Notes under the pieces: model-generated | Seen by the model: only the letters and a program-made list of their open reading frames with translations | The model's database searches: none | Told to the model about the DNA's origin: nothing | Shown here: positions 8,239-17,777 of the stretch, in pieces | Layout of the letters: every line of letters starts with the position of its first letter | Numbering within the stretch: position 1 is the stretch's first letter | Made by a program: the position numbers and the translations under genes | Source of the DNA: DAOVRD01 sp964521715 | GTDB lineage: Bacteria; Planctomycetota; Brocadiia; SM23-32 | Assembly: GCA_964521715.1 (NCBI GenBank) | Contig: CAZFSS010000004.1 | Span: 1-64,000 of the forward strand | Direction: 5' to 3' | DNA length: 64,000 nt

Positions 8239-10431
8239 ATGGAAGAGACCGGACTGGTCTTCAGGCCCTTCATGAACCCCTGGGTAGTCGGCGGCCTGGC
8301 GGCGCTGTTCGTTGCGCTGTCGGTTGCCGGTTACGCCCGCACGACCCGGCCCATTCCGTCCCGGCTCAAGCTGCTGCTGCTGGCGCTGCGGTTCGGCGCC
8401 ATCGGCGTCATCGCCATCTGCCTGCTCCGGCCGAGCCTGGAGATGACGCACTACGAGCTGTCCAAGCGGCCGCTGGTGCTCTTGATCGACCAGAGCCGGT
8501 CCATGAAGGAGATAGACGACACGCCGGACGGCGCCACGCGCCTGGCGGCGGTCAACCGCCTTCTGGCGGCGCACGAGGACGACCTGGAGCGCCTTCGGGG
8601 GAAGTACGAGCTCATGGTGCTGGGCTTCGCGCGGGGCCTCTTGGGCCGCAGCGGCGAGCCGGGCGCGGCCACGGACTACAGCGCCTACGGCCTGGCCATG
8701 CAGCAGGCGTTCGCCGAGATGGCCGAAAGCCACAGCGACGCGCTCGTCATCATCGGCGACGGGTCCCACAACTTCGGCCCTCCCGACCCGCTGGACGTCG
8801 CTGCGGCCCTCAACGACCAGGGCGTCCCGGTCTACACCGTCGGCGTCGGCCAGGACCAGGCCACGTCCGAATTGCGCGACGTGAAGGTGGTGGACATCGC
8901 GGCGCCGAAGTCGGCGTTCCTCTTCACCAGCTTCCCCGTGCGCGTGAATGTCCTGTTCCGCGGCTGCCAGGGCGTGCCGGTCACGGTGCGGCTCGGGGGA
9001 GGCGCCCTGCCGTTCCAGCAGAAGGCCGTGACCGTCGCCCATAGCGAGGAGACGGTGCCGCTGCAGTTCGACGTCGTGCCGGAGGACGTCGGCGAGTACA
9101 AGATCACGGTGCGCGCGGACGGGGTGCCGAACGAGATACTGGCCGACAATAACTCCGCCAGCGCCTTCGTCAAGGTGGTTAGCGGCGGAGTGCGCGCGGG
9201 GTTCTTCGACGCCGTGCGGCCGGAGAGCAAGTTCATCGCCCGTTCGCTGACGGGCGCGGAGCACCTGCGGCTGCGCCGCGTCCTCGTGCTGGCCGGCCAG
9301 CGAGTGCCCGAGGCCCAGACGGAGATCGACCGCTATGACGTCGTCATCATGGGCGACGTCCCCTCGTCAGCCATCCGCCCGAGCCACTTGCTGGCGATCA
9401 GGCGTGCGGTGCAGGAGGAGGGCAAAGGACTGATCGTGCTCATGACACAGGACAGCGCGGGCAAGCAGGGCTGGCGCGACACCGTGCTGGAAGACTTGCT
9501 GCCCGTGAAGCTGGAGGGCGGGGCGCACGTCGTCGAAGGCGGGCGCGAGTTCCGGATCGATCCGGCGCAGGTCCGGCACCCGATCCTGGCGCTCGGCTCC
9601 ACGGCCCGGGAAACCCGGGAAGCCTGGGCAAGCCTTCCCCCGCTGGCCGGGGCGGTGGGCGGGTTGGAAGTCAAGCGCGGCGCCACCGTCCTGGCACAGG
9701 ATCAGGACGGCAACCCACTGCTCGTGGTCCAGAGATCGGGCCGGGGCCGCGTGGCCTGCCTCATGGCGGACACGACGTTCCGGTGGTCCTTCAACGACCA
9801 GAACACCCAGGACAGCCACCTCCGCTTCTGGCGGCAACTGGTGCTCTGGGCGGCGGGCCGCGAGGACAAACCCCAGGGGCGCCTCTGGATCGAACTGAAC
9901 AAGCAGCAACTGCTGATGGACGAGAAGCTGAAGATAGCCGTCCACCTGGTCGGCCAGGAAGACGAGCCGATTCGCGACGCCCAGATCGCCCTCCGCATCA
10001 CAGATCCCACGGACAAGACGCAGGACGTGTCCTACACCTTCTCCCGGCAGGAAGGCGCCTACGTGGCCGAGTACTCGCCGCCCTTCAGCGGGGAGTACAC
10101 AGTGGCCGCCGAAGCCGAGCGGGAGGGGCACTTCCTCGGGCAGGACAAGAGCCACTTCCAGGCGCACAGCGTGGACGTCGAGCTGGAGGACCCCGTGGCC
10201 GACCTGAAGCTGCTGCGCAGGATCTCGGCCGTCACCGAGGAGTCCGGCGGGAAGTACTACAATTACCTGCAAGCCGGCGAGCTGTTCGACGAGCTGGACA
10301 AGCGGGGCGATCCCCTGAAGCTGACGACGCGTCAACGAAAGGACATCTGGGATTCCTGGCCGCTGTTCGCCCTGTTCGCCGCCTGCCTGGTGACCGAATG
10401 GGCGCTCAGAAAGAAAAAGGGCCTCGTGTGA
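8239..10431 (+). CDS. Large membrane protein with vWA and GATase-like domains
   Basis: The 730-residue protein begins with two membrane helices (about 13-31 and 43-62), as in BatA-like proteins. A von Willebrand A domain follows, with the MIDAS motif DQSRS at 84-88 and GDGSHN later. A beta-rich middle is followed by a class I glutamine-amidotransferase-like fold (RAGFFDAVRPESKF, VVIMGDVPSSAI, GLIVLMTQD) without a clear catalytic triad. Another beta domain and a C-terminal helix (about 709-724) end the protein. Proteins of this plan are common in planctomycetes and have no proven function; most likely it displays domains in the periplasm. The gene at 10428 overlaps its stop. Confidence 0.8.
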   Translation: MEETGLVFRPFMNPWVVGGLAALFVALSVAGYARTTRPIPSRLKLLLLALRFGAIGVIAICLLRPSLEMTHYELSKRPLVLLIDQSRSMKEIDDTPDGATRLAAVNRLLAAHEDDLERLRGKYELMVLGFARGLLGRSGEPGAATDYSAYGLAMQQAFAEMAESHSDALVIIGDGSHNFGPPDPLDVAAALNDQGVPVYTVGVGQDQATSELRDVKVVDIAAPKSAFLFTSFPVRVNVLFRGCQGVPVTVRLGGGALPFQQKAVTVAHSEETVPLQFDVVPEDVGEYKITVRADGVPNEILADNNSASAFVKVVSGGVRAGFFDAVRPESKFIARSLTGAEHLRLRRVLVLAGQRVPEAQTEIDRYDVVIMGDVPSSAIRPSHLLAIRRAVQEEGKGLIVLMTQDSAGKQGWRDTVLEDLLPVKLEGGAHVVEGGREFRIDPAQVRHPILALGSTARETREAWASLPPLAGAVGGLEVKRGATVLAQDQDGNPLLVVQRSGRGRVACLMADTTFRWSFNDQNTQDSHLRFWRQLVLWAAGREDKPQGRLWIELNKQQLLMDEKLKIAVHLVGQEDEPIRDAQIALRITDPTDKTQDVSYTFSRQEGAYVAEYSPPFSGEYTVAAEAEREGHFLGQDKSHFQAHSVDVELEDPVADLKLLRRISAVTEESGGKYYNYLQAGELFDELDKRGDPLKLTTRQRKDIWDSWPLFALFAACLVTEWALRKKKGLV

Positions 10432-10997
10432 CAGAACCGAAGAGACGGGCTGTCTTTCTGGACCGCGACGGCACCATCATCGAAGACGTGGGCTACCTGA
10501 GGCGCGCGCGGGACGTGCGCCTGCTGCCGGGCGCAGCCGAGGCCCTGAAGCTGCTCAGGGAAGCCGGCTTCCTCCTGCTCGTCGTCTCGAACCAGAGCGC
10601 GGTGGCGCGGGGCTGGCTGACGGAGCCGGACCTGATGGACGTCCAGGGCGAGGTGGAACGCGCGCTCGAGGCGCAAGGGGCGGGCCTGGACGGCTTCTAC
10701 TACTGCCCCCACCTGCCCGAGGGAACGGTCGCGCAGTACGCCCGCGAGTGCGACTGCCGCAAACCGGAGCCCGGAATGCTGCTGCGCGCCGCCCGCGAAC
10801 GGAACGTAGACGTGCGGCGGTCCTACGCTGTGGGCGACTCGGAACGGGACGTAGAAGCAGGAAGGCGCGCGGGCTGTTCCACCATCCTGATCGGGCGAGG
10901 GGCCTCGTCCGCGGCGGACCTGATCGCGCGCGACCTGAGAGCGGCCGCCGATCTGATCCTCCATCGCGAGAGCAAGGCAAACGCACAGGCCAGGTAG
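10428..10997 (+). CDS. gmhB: D-glycero-D-manno-heptose 1,7-bisphosphate phosphatase
   Basis: GmhB is a HAD phosphatase that removes the C7 phosphate before nucleotide activation in ADP-heptose synthesis. The 189-residue product has the HAD nucleophile motif FLDRDGT (D12, D14), VVSNQSAVARG and the zinc loop typical of GmhB (CPHLPEG...ECDCRKPEPGM), then VGDSERDVEAG. The GTG at 10428 overlaps the stop of the vWA gene, which implies coupled translation. Its pathway partners hldE and gmhA are at 25811-27869. Histidinol-phosphate phosphatases share the fold, but the Zn loop and the presence of gmhA/hldE favour GmhB. Confidence 0.88.
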   Translation: MTEPKRRAVFLDRDGTIIEDVGYLRRARDVRLLPGAAEALKLLREAGFLLLVVSNQSAVARGWLTEPDLMDVQGEVERALEAQGAGLDGFYYCPHLPEGTVAQYARECDCRKPEPGMLLRAARERNVDVRRSYAVGDSERDVEAGRRAGCSTILIGRGASSAADLIARDLRAAADLILHRESKANAQAR

Positions 10998-11014
10998 CTT
11001 ACGGGCATAGGGCC

Positions 11015-12787
11015 TCAGTACGTCTCAATCTGCCACTCCTCCCCGACCTGTTCCGGTTCCGGCAGGACTTTGCCCCTCTCCTTGAGTGCCTGCACGATCT
11101 GCTCATACCTGTCCGGGTTCTGCTGCTTGAGGCGGACAGCCAGGTTGGCCCTCTGCTCCTCCGGGATGCGGTAGTAGCCGCCGAGGATGTCAAGCAGCAC
11201 GCTGTCCTTGAGCTTCTCGTACTGGACCTGGCCTCGCAGGTTCTTGTCGGTATCCTTATTCCATTTCTCGACGCCTTGCTTGATCCCTTCCTCTACTGCC
11301 TGCGCCTGCTCGTCGTCGTTGCAGGCCATCGCGACGTAGAAGCTTATCAGCTTGCCCATCGTGAGGCGGCGGAACTCGCTCGTGGTCATGTCCTCCTTGT
11401 CGACGGCGAGCAAGGACTCGCGATACTCGTCGTAGGAGCGGTCCTTGACCTCGGAAGGGAACTCCTTCTCCAGCCGCTTGAAGTACTCCATGGACTTGCG
11501 CGTGTCGCCCATGAAAGAGAACTCCAGCACGCCGCGCGCCAGGAACTGCTTGAGCCCCTCAAGGGTACCGAGCTGGTAGCGGATGCCGTGTGCCTCGATG
11601 ATCTCTTCGTAGAGGGGCAGCGCGGCGTCGGCGAACCTGTAGTCCGGCCCCATCGCCAGCATCAGCCTGCCCTTGGGGTCGTAGAGCAACCGGCCGTGCA
11701 GCACGAGGTCCTGAACGGCGGCGTAGATCCTGCGCTTCAGCGAGACGCGTTGGTACTCGTAGAGCGATTCATCGTCGGCGAAGCCCTGGATGTCGCCCAT
11801 GGCTTTGGGCTCGGGCAGATTGAATTCCTGGACGGTGTCGTCCGTCCGCCTCTCCAGGCGGTCCAGCACCTCCAGCCCCACCGTCGCCCAGTAGATGGCG
11901 TGGGGAAAGGGCACACGCCAGTCGAAGGGGCCGTACCTCTGCCGCAGCGCCAGCATCCGCTCCGGATCCAGCTTGCATTCCTCCCGCAGCCGCTTGGCGC
12001 GGGCGTACACTTCGATCTTGTGCAGCGCGCCGGCGTTGCCGGCCTGCTTCAGCAGCTCCGCGACGCGGGGCGGCACGGAGGGCCTGCTGACGTAGTAGTC
12101 GAAGAAACCCTCGGCCAGGTCGAATCCCTCCGCCTGGCACTCGTTCCAGAGGCGGTTCGCATCCGCGTCGGCCAGCAGCTCTTGCAGCGTCCGGGGGGCA
12201 CCGGCCAGCGCGCGCAGCGTCTCCTCGTCTCCCTCGCCGCCCAGGACCTCGTGCATGTAGAGGCCAAAGGTCTGCTTGTAGAAGAAGTGCGCGTTGTCGT
12301 CCTGCTCGCCGATCTTGTGGCAGAAGATCGAGGACAGCCTGTCGTAGAGCACGGGGGCGTTCGGGTTGAGCGGAATCGCCTCGTCCCGCAAGAGCTCGAT
12401 GCCCTTGGCCACCCAGGCCCACCTGTCCGGCAAGTGGTCAACGCGACAACTGACGTTGTAGGCGAGGTTCCAGGCGTTGAAGTCCCACACGTGCGGGAAG
12501 TGGGGAGCCAGCTTGCAGGCCCAGTCGGCAAGTTGGACGAGCTCGAAGTACCGGTCCTGCTGCTTGAGCGCCTCCATCCGGATCCAGATCACGTCGATGA
12601 TCAGGCCCCTGCCCCAGCCCAGCACCTGCGTGGCCAGCGCCAGCTCCGGCGTCAGGCCCGTGACCGGCGCGCTGCTCAGGTCGTAGTCCTGGCGCATGCG
12701 CTGCAGCGGGCTCAGGGCAAAGCCTGAGGACAGAAGCAGCACCACCCCGAGCGCGAATAGCAGCAGCCTTTTGCCCTTGATCTGCAT
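11015..12787 (-). CDS. Anchored 590-residue protein of unknown function
   Basis: I do not recognise a named family. The start is a short basic segment and one strong helix (about 7-26), consistent with a signal anchor. The rest is mainly helical, rich in Trp and Tyr, and has the spacing of TPR-like repeats (for example YFELVQLADWACKLAPHFPHVWDFNAWNL). It is the last gene of the minus-strand run that starts at 23067 and follows the ABC permease by 19 bases, so it probably works with that exporter. No catalytic motif is visible. It ends 17 bases from convergent gmhB. Confidence 0.75.
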   Translation of the reverse strand: MQIKGKRLLLFALGVVLLLSSGFALSPLQRMRQDYDLSSAPVTGLTPELALATQVLGWGRGLIIDVIWIRMEALKQQDRYFELVQLADWACKLAPHFPHVWDFNAWNLAYNVSCRVDHLPDRWAWVAKGIELLRDEAIPLNPNAPVLYDRLSSIFCHKIGEQDDNAHFFYKQTFGLYMHEVLGGEGDEETLRALAGAPRTLQELLADADANRLWNECQAEGFDLAEGFFDYYVSRPSVPPRVAELLKQAGNAGALHKIEVYARAKRLREECKLDPERMLALRQRYGPFDWRVPFPHAIYWATVGLEVLDRLERRTDDTVQEFNLPEPKAMGDIQGFADDESLYEYQRVSLKRRIYAAVQDLVLHGRLLYDPKGRLMLAMGPDYRFADAALPLYEEIIEAHGIRYQLGTLEGLKQFLARGVLEFSFMGDTRKSMEYFKRLEKEFPSEVKDRSYDEYRESLLAVDKEDMTTSEFRRLTMGKLISFYVAMACNDDEQAQAVEEGIKQGVEKWNKDTDKNLRGQVQYEKLKDSVLLDILGGYYRIPEEQRANLAVRLKQQNPDRYEQIVQALKERGKVLPEPEQVGEEWQIETY

Positions 12788-12806
12788 TCCGTCCGGTGCC
12801 CCTCCG

Positions 12807-14543
12807 TCAGACGATGACGCGTGCCAGCTCTCTGCGGGAATAGAAGTACATGCCGATCAACAGCGCGAAGCCGCCCTTGACGTAGAGCATTATGGCGCCG
12901 GCTCCGAACACGGTCCGCCAGGGAATCAGCTTCCCGTCCGTAAGGTCGCCCAGGGGGTTGAACGCGCCGAAGTGCGGCACCACGGCCAGGAAGCCCTTCA
13001 GCAGGTTGCGCACGATCGTGTAGGCAATGTCCAGGGCAAGCGGGAACTCACTGAACCTGTAGGGCTCCGTAAACTGGACCAGCCAGGGGCCGATCAGCCC
13101 GACGACGAAGAAGAACATCACCGTCAGACTGGCCACGGGGAAGGAGAACACCGAACCCGCCATCAGGCCCAGAGCGGCCAGCAAGGCGACGTGACAGAAC
13201 AGGATGACGAGCGTGCGGTAGTAATTCGGGAAGAACGTCTTCTCCTCCTGCAGGACCTGCACCAGCAGGCCGCCGTCGAATGTCACGGAAGCGCGGGGAC
13301 TCCGATTCTCGTAGGACAGGTAGAGCGCGCCGTCGCTGCAGATGTAACTGGCCGGGATCGTGAACTCCTGGGCCAGATCGCTGGACCAGTCAGATCCCGG
13401 GGGCAGAACGATGCCGGTCGGGCGGAAGCCTTCCCGTGCCGGGCCTTGGCCGCCCTCCGCCTGGACCGATTCCCTCTGGTAGATGACCCACCTTCCGAGC
13501 AGTCTCCGCTCGAGGCCGCTGGCATACGCCCTGAACCGCACCTGGATTCCGCCTTCCTGGCCGGGCTTGAGGCCAGGGATCAGCCACGGGAGCGAACTGC
13601 CGGGTTCTACCTTGAGCCTTTCGGCCAGGACGCCGTTGCGCACCTCCTTGATGACCCGGGCCCTTACGGTCGGCTTCTCAGGCAGCTTGCCCTGGGCCCG
13701 CAGGTCGGCCACGAGCTGCTCGGTCTGCTCGTCAATGCCGGGGGGCTCGAGGGCCTTGACGGAGCGACGTGCGACCAGCACGTCCCTGAAGACGGAGTCG
13801 TAGTCCTGCTTGGCCTTCTCCGCCTCTGTCGGCTTCATGCCGGCGTAGTCCGGGGGGCGGATTTTGTAGGCCACAAGGAGGTACGCCGCGCCCGCCATGA
13901 CGGAGAGCACTGCCATGCACATGATGACCGCACCCAGCCACTTGCCAAATAGGAACTGCCAGCGCCTCAACGGCTTCGTGTCCGTGACCTGCACCTCTTT
14001 GCGCTCGATCTCCGAACAGATGCTGGCCGCCGACACGAAGATGGCCACAAGCGACAGCAGCACGAGAGCCAGGGCCAGCGAGTACATCAGCATGATCTGC
14101 ACCTGGCTCTTGATGCTTCCCTCGGTCTTGAGCAGGAACGGCAGCGTGAGAGTCAGCACCACGAAGAAGACCAGCAGGATCAAGACGACCTTTCGATGGA
14201 GCGCCTCGGCCATCATCTTCCGGGCAACGGCCCAGATGAGCGTCCAGTTGCGCCACAGCACGAAGGCAAGGGCGGCCGTGCCGACGACACAGGTGAAGAC
14301 GGCCAGCGCCGGCCACGGATCGTGCCGGAGGTCGTCCAGGTACTCCTTGGGGTAGCCCCACGCCCTCCCCACCTGCACCAGTCCCTCCTGTGCCACGAAT
14401 ACGGCCAGCGGGACCAGCGCCAGCAGGCAGAGGGCCAACGCCCCCTCAGGCAGGCGATGCATAAGCCACCGCCACAGGTCAAGGAGCTTCGTCCTGAGGG
14501 GACGGACCAACCAATGCCACAGGTTAGGGAGCTTCGTCCTCAT
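12807..14543 (-). CDS. ABC transporter permease (ABC-2 type)
   Basis: The 578-residue membrane protein has an N-terminal helix (about 33-50), a second (about 80-96), a cluster of helices from about 120 to 215, a large extracytoplasmic region of roughly 215-430, and C-terminal helices. It contains the usual ABC-2 feature RKEVQVTDTKPLRRWQFLFG, which faces the ATPase. The N terminus is a tandem repeat: RTKLPNLWHWLVRPL followed by RTKLLDLWRWLMHRL. The start overlaps the end of the ATPase gene by 20 bases. The substrate is unknown. Confidence 0.85.
   Translation of the reverse strand: MRTKLPNLWHWLVRPLRTKLLDLWRWLMHRLPEGALALCLLALVPLAVFVAQEGLVQVGRAWGYPKEYLDDLRHDPWPALAVFTCVVGTAALAFVLWRNWTLIWAVARKMMAEALHRKVVLILLVFFVVLTLTLPFLLKTEGSIKSQVQIMLMYSLALALVLLSLVAIFVSAASICSEIERKEVQVTDTKPLRRWQFLFGKWLGAVIMCMAVLSVMAGAAYLLVAYKIRPPDYAGMKPTEAEKAKQDYDSVFRDVLVARRSVKALEPPGIDEQTEQLVADLRAQGKLPEKPTVRARVIKEVRNGVLAERLKVEPGSSLPWLIPGLKPGQEGGIQVRFRAYASGLERRLLGRWVIYQRESVQAEGGQGPAREGFRPTGIVLPPGSDWSSDLAQEFTIPASYICSDGALYLSYENRSPRASVTFDGGLLVQVLQEEKTFFPNYYRTLVILFCHVALLAALGLMAGSVFSFPVASLTVMFFFVVGLIGPWLVQFTEPYRFSEFPLALDIAYTIVRNLLKGFLAVVPHFGAFNPLGDLTDGKLIPWRTVFGAGAIMLYVKGGFALLIGMYFYSRRELARVIV
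14471..14540 (-). repeat. 45-bp tandem duplication at the permease start
   Basis: Two 25-base copies with two differences, at 14471-14495 and 14516-14540, are spaced 45 bp apart. They encode the two N-terminal repeats of the permease. The distal copy also carries the stop codon of the ABC ATPase gene. Confidence 0.8.
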
Positions 14544-15744
14544 CGGCCTTCTCGTTGGCCCGGCCCTCGGTCATCAGTTCGCCGATAACGTCCTCTCTGA
14601 CGGCAGCCTGCGGCTCGACGGCGGCCGTCGGCTTCCTGGCGGGCCCGGTCTGCGGCTCCTTGGCGGCGCCCTTGCGGACGAGCTCATCGATAACGGCGTC
14701 GTCCCGGGCCACGGGGATTGCGGCACTCGGCTCGGGGACGCGTGCAGCGGCCGCTTCCTGGCCGACGTTGCTCGCCTGCACAAGCTCTTCCAGCAAGGCT
14801 TCGCCTTGAGGCTCGGCGATCCCCCTGAGGAAGTCCGCGGCGGCAGTGCCGCGTTCGGCGCCGGCCGTAGTCAACCTGTCCCGCCTGGCCTCCTCGACCA
14901 CGTCCAGGAAGAAGTCCTCCAGCCGCTTGGTCGGAGTGGTGACTTGCACCGCGTCCTTCGAGCCCGTCGTCTGCCCGATAAGGTCCACGAGCCGGCGCAC
15001 GGTTTCTTCCTCGAGGCGAGGAGCGCGTATCTGAGTGAACTCCCGGGCCGCCAGCAGCTCGTCCACGGCCCCCAGCGCCCGCTGCTTACCCCCGTACAGG
15101 ATGCAGATGCGGTCGCAGATCTCCTCCACGTCGGCCAGAAGGTGGCTGCACAGAAAGACCGTCTTGCCCCTGTCGCGCAACGTCAGGATGACGTCCTTCA
15201 TCTCTCGGGCGCCTACCGGGTCAAGGCCAGTGGTGGGCTCGTCGAGGATGAGCAGGTCCGGATCGTTGATGAGGGCCTGGGCCAGACCGATCCGCCTGGC
15301 CATGCCCTTGGAGTACTGGCCGATGGGCCGGCGCCGGGCCCTGCGCAGGCCGACCATGTCGATCAGGGCATCGGAGCGCCTGCGCCTTTCGCCCCGCGGA
15401 AGGCGGAAGAGGCGCCCGAAGAAATCCAGCGTCTCCTCCGCGTTCAGGTACGAGTAGAGGTGCGACTCCTCGGGCATGTAGCCGATGCGTTTCTTGATGT
15501 CGACGTTGCGCGGGCTCCTGCCGAAGATGCGGACGGCTCCGCTGGTCGGGAAGAGCAGGCCAAGCGCTATCCGCACGGCGGTCGTCTTGCCGGAGCCGTT
15601 CGGGCCGAGCAGGCCGAAGACTTCGCCGCGCCTGACGTCGAAGCTCAGGCCGTCCAGGGCCTTCACGCTCTCGCGGCCCCAGAAGTCCCGGAAGGTCTTG
15701 GTCAGCTGGATGATCTCCAGGACGTTGCCGTCGGTTGGTGGCAT
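14524..15744 (-). CDS. ABC transporter ATPase with C-terminal extension
   Basis: This is the ATP-binding subunit for the neighbouring ABC-2 permease. The 406-residue protein has Walker A GPNGSGKTT (47-55), a signature region YSKGMARRIGLAQAL (KGM in place of SGGQ, as in export ATPases), Walker B LLILDEPTTGLDP and an H-loop SHLL. From about residue 290 a hydrophilic extension carries loosely repeated helices (LLEELVQ, VIDELVRKGAAKE, VIGELMTEGRANE) and an acidic end. The ATG at 15744 has AAGGGA upstream. A P-type ATPase gene precedes it by 14 bases. Confidence 0.9.
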   Translation of the reverse strand: MPPTDGNVLEIIQLTKTFRDFWGRESVKALDGLSFDVRRGEVFGLLGPNGSGKTTAVRIALGLLFPTSGAVRIFGRSPRNVDIKKRIGYMPEESHLYSYLNAEETLDFFGRLFRLPRGERRRRSDALIDMVGLRRARRRPIGQYSKGMARRIGLAQALINDPDLLILDEPTTGLDPVGAREMKDVILTLRDRGKTVFLCSHLLADVEEICDRICILYGGKQRALGAVDELLAAREFTQIRAPRLEEETVRRLVDLIGQTTGSKDAVQVTTPTKRLEDFFLDVVEEARRDRLTTAGAERGTAAADFLRGIAEPQGEALLEELVQASNVGQEAAAARVPEPSAAIPVARDDAVIDELVRKGAAKEPQTGPARKPTAAVEPQAAVREDVIGELMTEGRANEKADEDEAP

Positions 15745-15758
15745 AGCTTGCAGTCCCT

Positions 15759-17777
15759 TCAAGTGGCGACGGGGACGGGCTTGCTTGGGTCCGCCACGGT
15801 GCCGGCATAGGGCGACAGGTTCTCCCCGAAGCGCACGAGCCTGGCACTGTTGAAGATGACGATGAAGGAGCTGACGTTGTGCAGTAGGGCGGCCAGTATG
15901 GCGCTCAGATAGCCCATGCTGCCCAGCAGCAGGCCGCCGACCACGAAGACGGCGCCGAACAGCAGGTTCTGCAGGATCACCCTGCGCAGCCTGCGGGAGA
16001 GCTGGATGAGGAACGGCAGCCGCCCCAGGTCGTCGCTCATCAGGGCGATGGAGGCGCTGTCGATCGCCACGTCGCTGCCGGCCGCGCCCATCGCGATGCC
16101 CAGGTCGCCCGCCGCGAGGGCCGGCGCGTCGTTGACGCCGTCGCCAACGACCGCCACGCGGTGCCCCTCCTCCCGCAGCATCTCCACCAGGCGCAGCTTC
16201 TGTTCCGGCAGGCATTCTCCCTGCACGTCGGTGCACCCGAGCTCACCGGCCACCTTCCTGGCAACGCTCCAGCGGTCGCCCGTGAGCATGGAGAGGCGCT
16301 TTACGCCCAGTCCGGCCAGGTCTTCCGTGGCCTGTTTCGCTTCGGGGCGGGCCCTGTCCTCGAGCCCGATCCAGCCGATGCACTTGCCGCCCCGGCCCAC
16401 GTAGAGCAAGCTCATGCCCTCGGCGTGGTCCTGGCGCCTGTGCGCGTGAGCGCCCGAGACGTCTATGCCCTTGTCCTCCAGGAAGGACTCCCTGCCGACG
16501 ATGACGGCGTCCCCCCCGACCGTGCCCACAACGCCCCTGCCCGGCGTCTCCTGGAACGCGGTCACCTCCTGCAGCGGGACCCGTGCACGCTCCGCCACCC
16601 TGGCGACGGCCAGCGCGACGGGATGGCGCGAGTGCCGCTCCACGCTGGCGGCGGCCAACAGCAGGTCGGCGCCTTCCACGCCGGCGACGGGCATCATGCG
16701 CGTGACCGTCAGCTCACCCGTGGTCAGCGTGCCCGTCTTGTCGAAGACCATGGCGGTTATATCGCCCGCCGCTTCCAGGTGCGACGCCTGTTTGATCAGT
16801 ATCCCGAGCCGCGCGGCCGCCGACAGCCCCGCCACCATCGCCGTGGGCGTGGCCAGCACGAAGGCGCACGGACAGCAGACGACCAGCACGGTGATGACGC
16901 GCTCCCATTCCTTCGTGAAGACGTAGACGATGGCCGCAATCATGAGCACGACCGGGGTGTACCACTCCGCGTAGCGGTCGATCATCTGCATGATGGGGGT
17001 CTTGGTGCTCTCCGCGTCCAGGATGAGCCTCTTGACCTTGCCGAGCGTTGTGTCCTCGCCGACGCGCGTCACCTCGAGCTCGACGGCGCCGGTCAGGTTC
17101 GTCGTGCCGGCGAAGGCCTCGTCTCCCGGCGCCTTGTCGGCCGGCATGGCCTCGCCCGTGATGGTCTTCTCGTCGATGGTCGTGTCGCCGAGGGCGACCA
17201 AGCCGTCGGCCGGCACGCGGTCGCCCGGGCGCACGCGGACCCTGTCCCCTTTCTTCAGACTGGTCACGGGCACCGTCTCGCCCGAGACGAGCTCGGCGGT
17301 CGGCGGGGTGAGCGTCATGAGCCTCTCGACGGCCTCCCGCGCGCCGGCTGCCGTCTGCTGCTCGATCAGGCTGGCCATCAACATGAAGAAGGCGATGATG
17401 CCGGCCACCTTGTAGCCGCCGGCTCCCGTCGTCTCCGGCAGGGCGAACGCGCCCAGCACGGCCAGGGCCACCAGGACGGACATGTGCATGCGGCCCCGCT
17501 TCATCTCGCTGAAGCCGCCGATCACGATCGGCGTGGCCAGGATCACGGCGCCGATCAGGGCGCTGATCGACCCGATCACGGGGTCGTTCGGGAACAGGAT
17601 GTACTCGGCAACGTAGGCGTTCAGTATGAGGACGCCGCCGATGAAGGTGATGATCAGGCGAGTGTGGATCGTGCCGAAGTGTTCGTGGTCACCGTGGCTT
17701 GTGCCTGCCGCGCCGTGCAATCTCTCCGCGGGTGCGGCCCGGCCGGCTGTCTTGTAGACGAACGGGGTGGAAGTCAC
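15759..17777 (-). CDS. P1B-type heavy-metal ATPase without HMA domain
   Basis: It is a cation-pumping P-type ATPase of 672 residues. The core motifs are ITGEAMP (actuator, usually TGES), CCPCAF in the membrane (metal site, about 302), DKTGTLT (phosphorylated Asp, about 345), SRHPVA (HP motif of P1B pumps) and GDGVNDAPAL. No N-terminal CxxC metal-binding domain is present; a short His-rich stretch (GTSHGDHEHFGTIH) precedes the first helix. The last helix has LLHNVSSFIVIFNSARL, which does not decide between Cu, Zn and Cd. The start overlaps the preceding SPFH gene by four bases (ATGA), so the pump is tied to the SPFH proteins. Confidence 0.9.
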   Translation of the reverse strand: MTSTPFVYKTAGRAAPAERLHGAAGTSHGDHEHFGTIHTRLIITFIGGVLILNAYVAEYILFPNDPVIGSISALIGAVILATPIVIGGFSEMKRGRMHMSVLVALAVLGAFALPETTGAGGYKVAGIIAFFMLMASLIEQQTAAGAREAVERLMTLTPPTAELVSGETVPVTSLKKGDRVRVRPGDRVPADGLVALGDTTIDEKTITGEAMPADKAPGDEAFAGTTNLTGAVELEVTRVGEDTTLGKVKRLILDAESTKTPIMQMIDRYAEWYTPVVLMIAAIVYVFTKEWERVITVLVVCCPCAFVLATPTAMVAGLSAAARLGILIKQASHLEAAGDITAMVFDKTGTLTTGELTVTRMMPVAGVEGADLLLAAASVERHSRHPVALAVARVAERARVPLQEVTAFQETPGRGVVGTVGGDAVIVGRESFLEDKGIDVSGAHAHRRQDHAEGMSLLYVGRGGKCIGWIGLEDRARPEAKQATEDLAGLGVKRLSMLTGDRWSVARKVAGELGCTDVQGECLPEQKLRLVEMLREEGHRVAVVGDGVNDAPALAAGDLGIAMGAAGSDVAIDSASIALMSDDLGRLPFLIQLSRRLRRVILQNLLFGAVFVVGGLLLGSMGYLSAILAALLHNVSSFIVIFNSARLVRFGENLSPYAGTVADPSKPVPVAT

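Noticed and set aside
6226..9264. 1012-codon open frame on the minus strand
   Set aside because: It is antisense to ilvD and the vWA gene, with compositional bias only and no domain.
14803..15815. Plus-strand frame antisense to the ABC ATPase
   Set aside because: The ATPase on the minus strand has clear Walker motifs. The opposite frame is a shadow.
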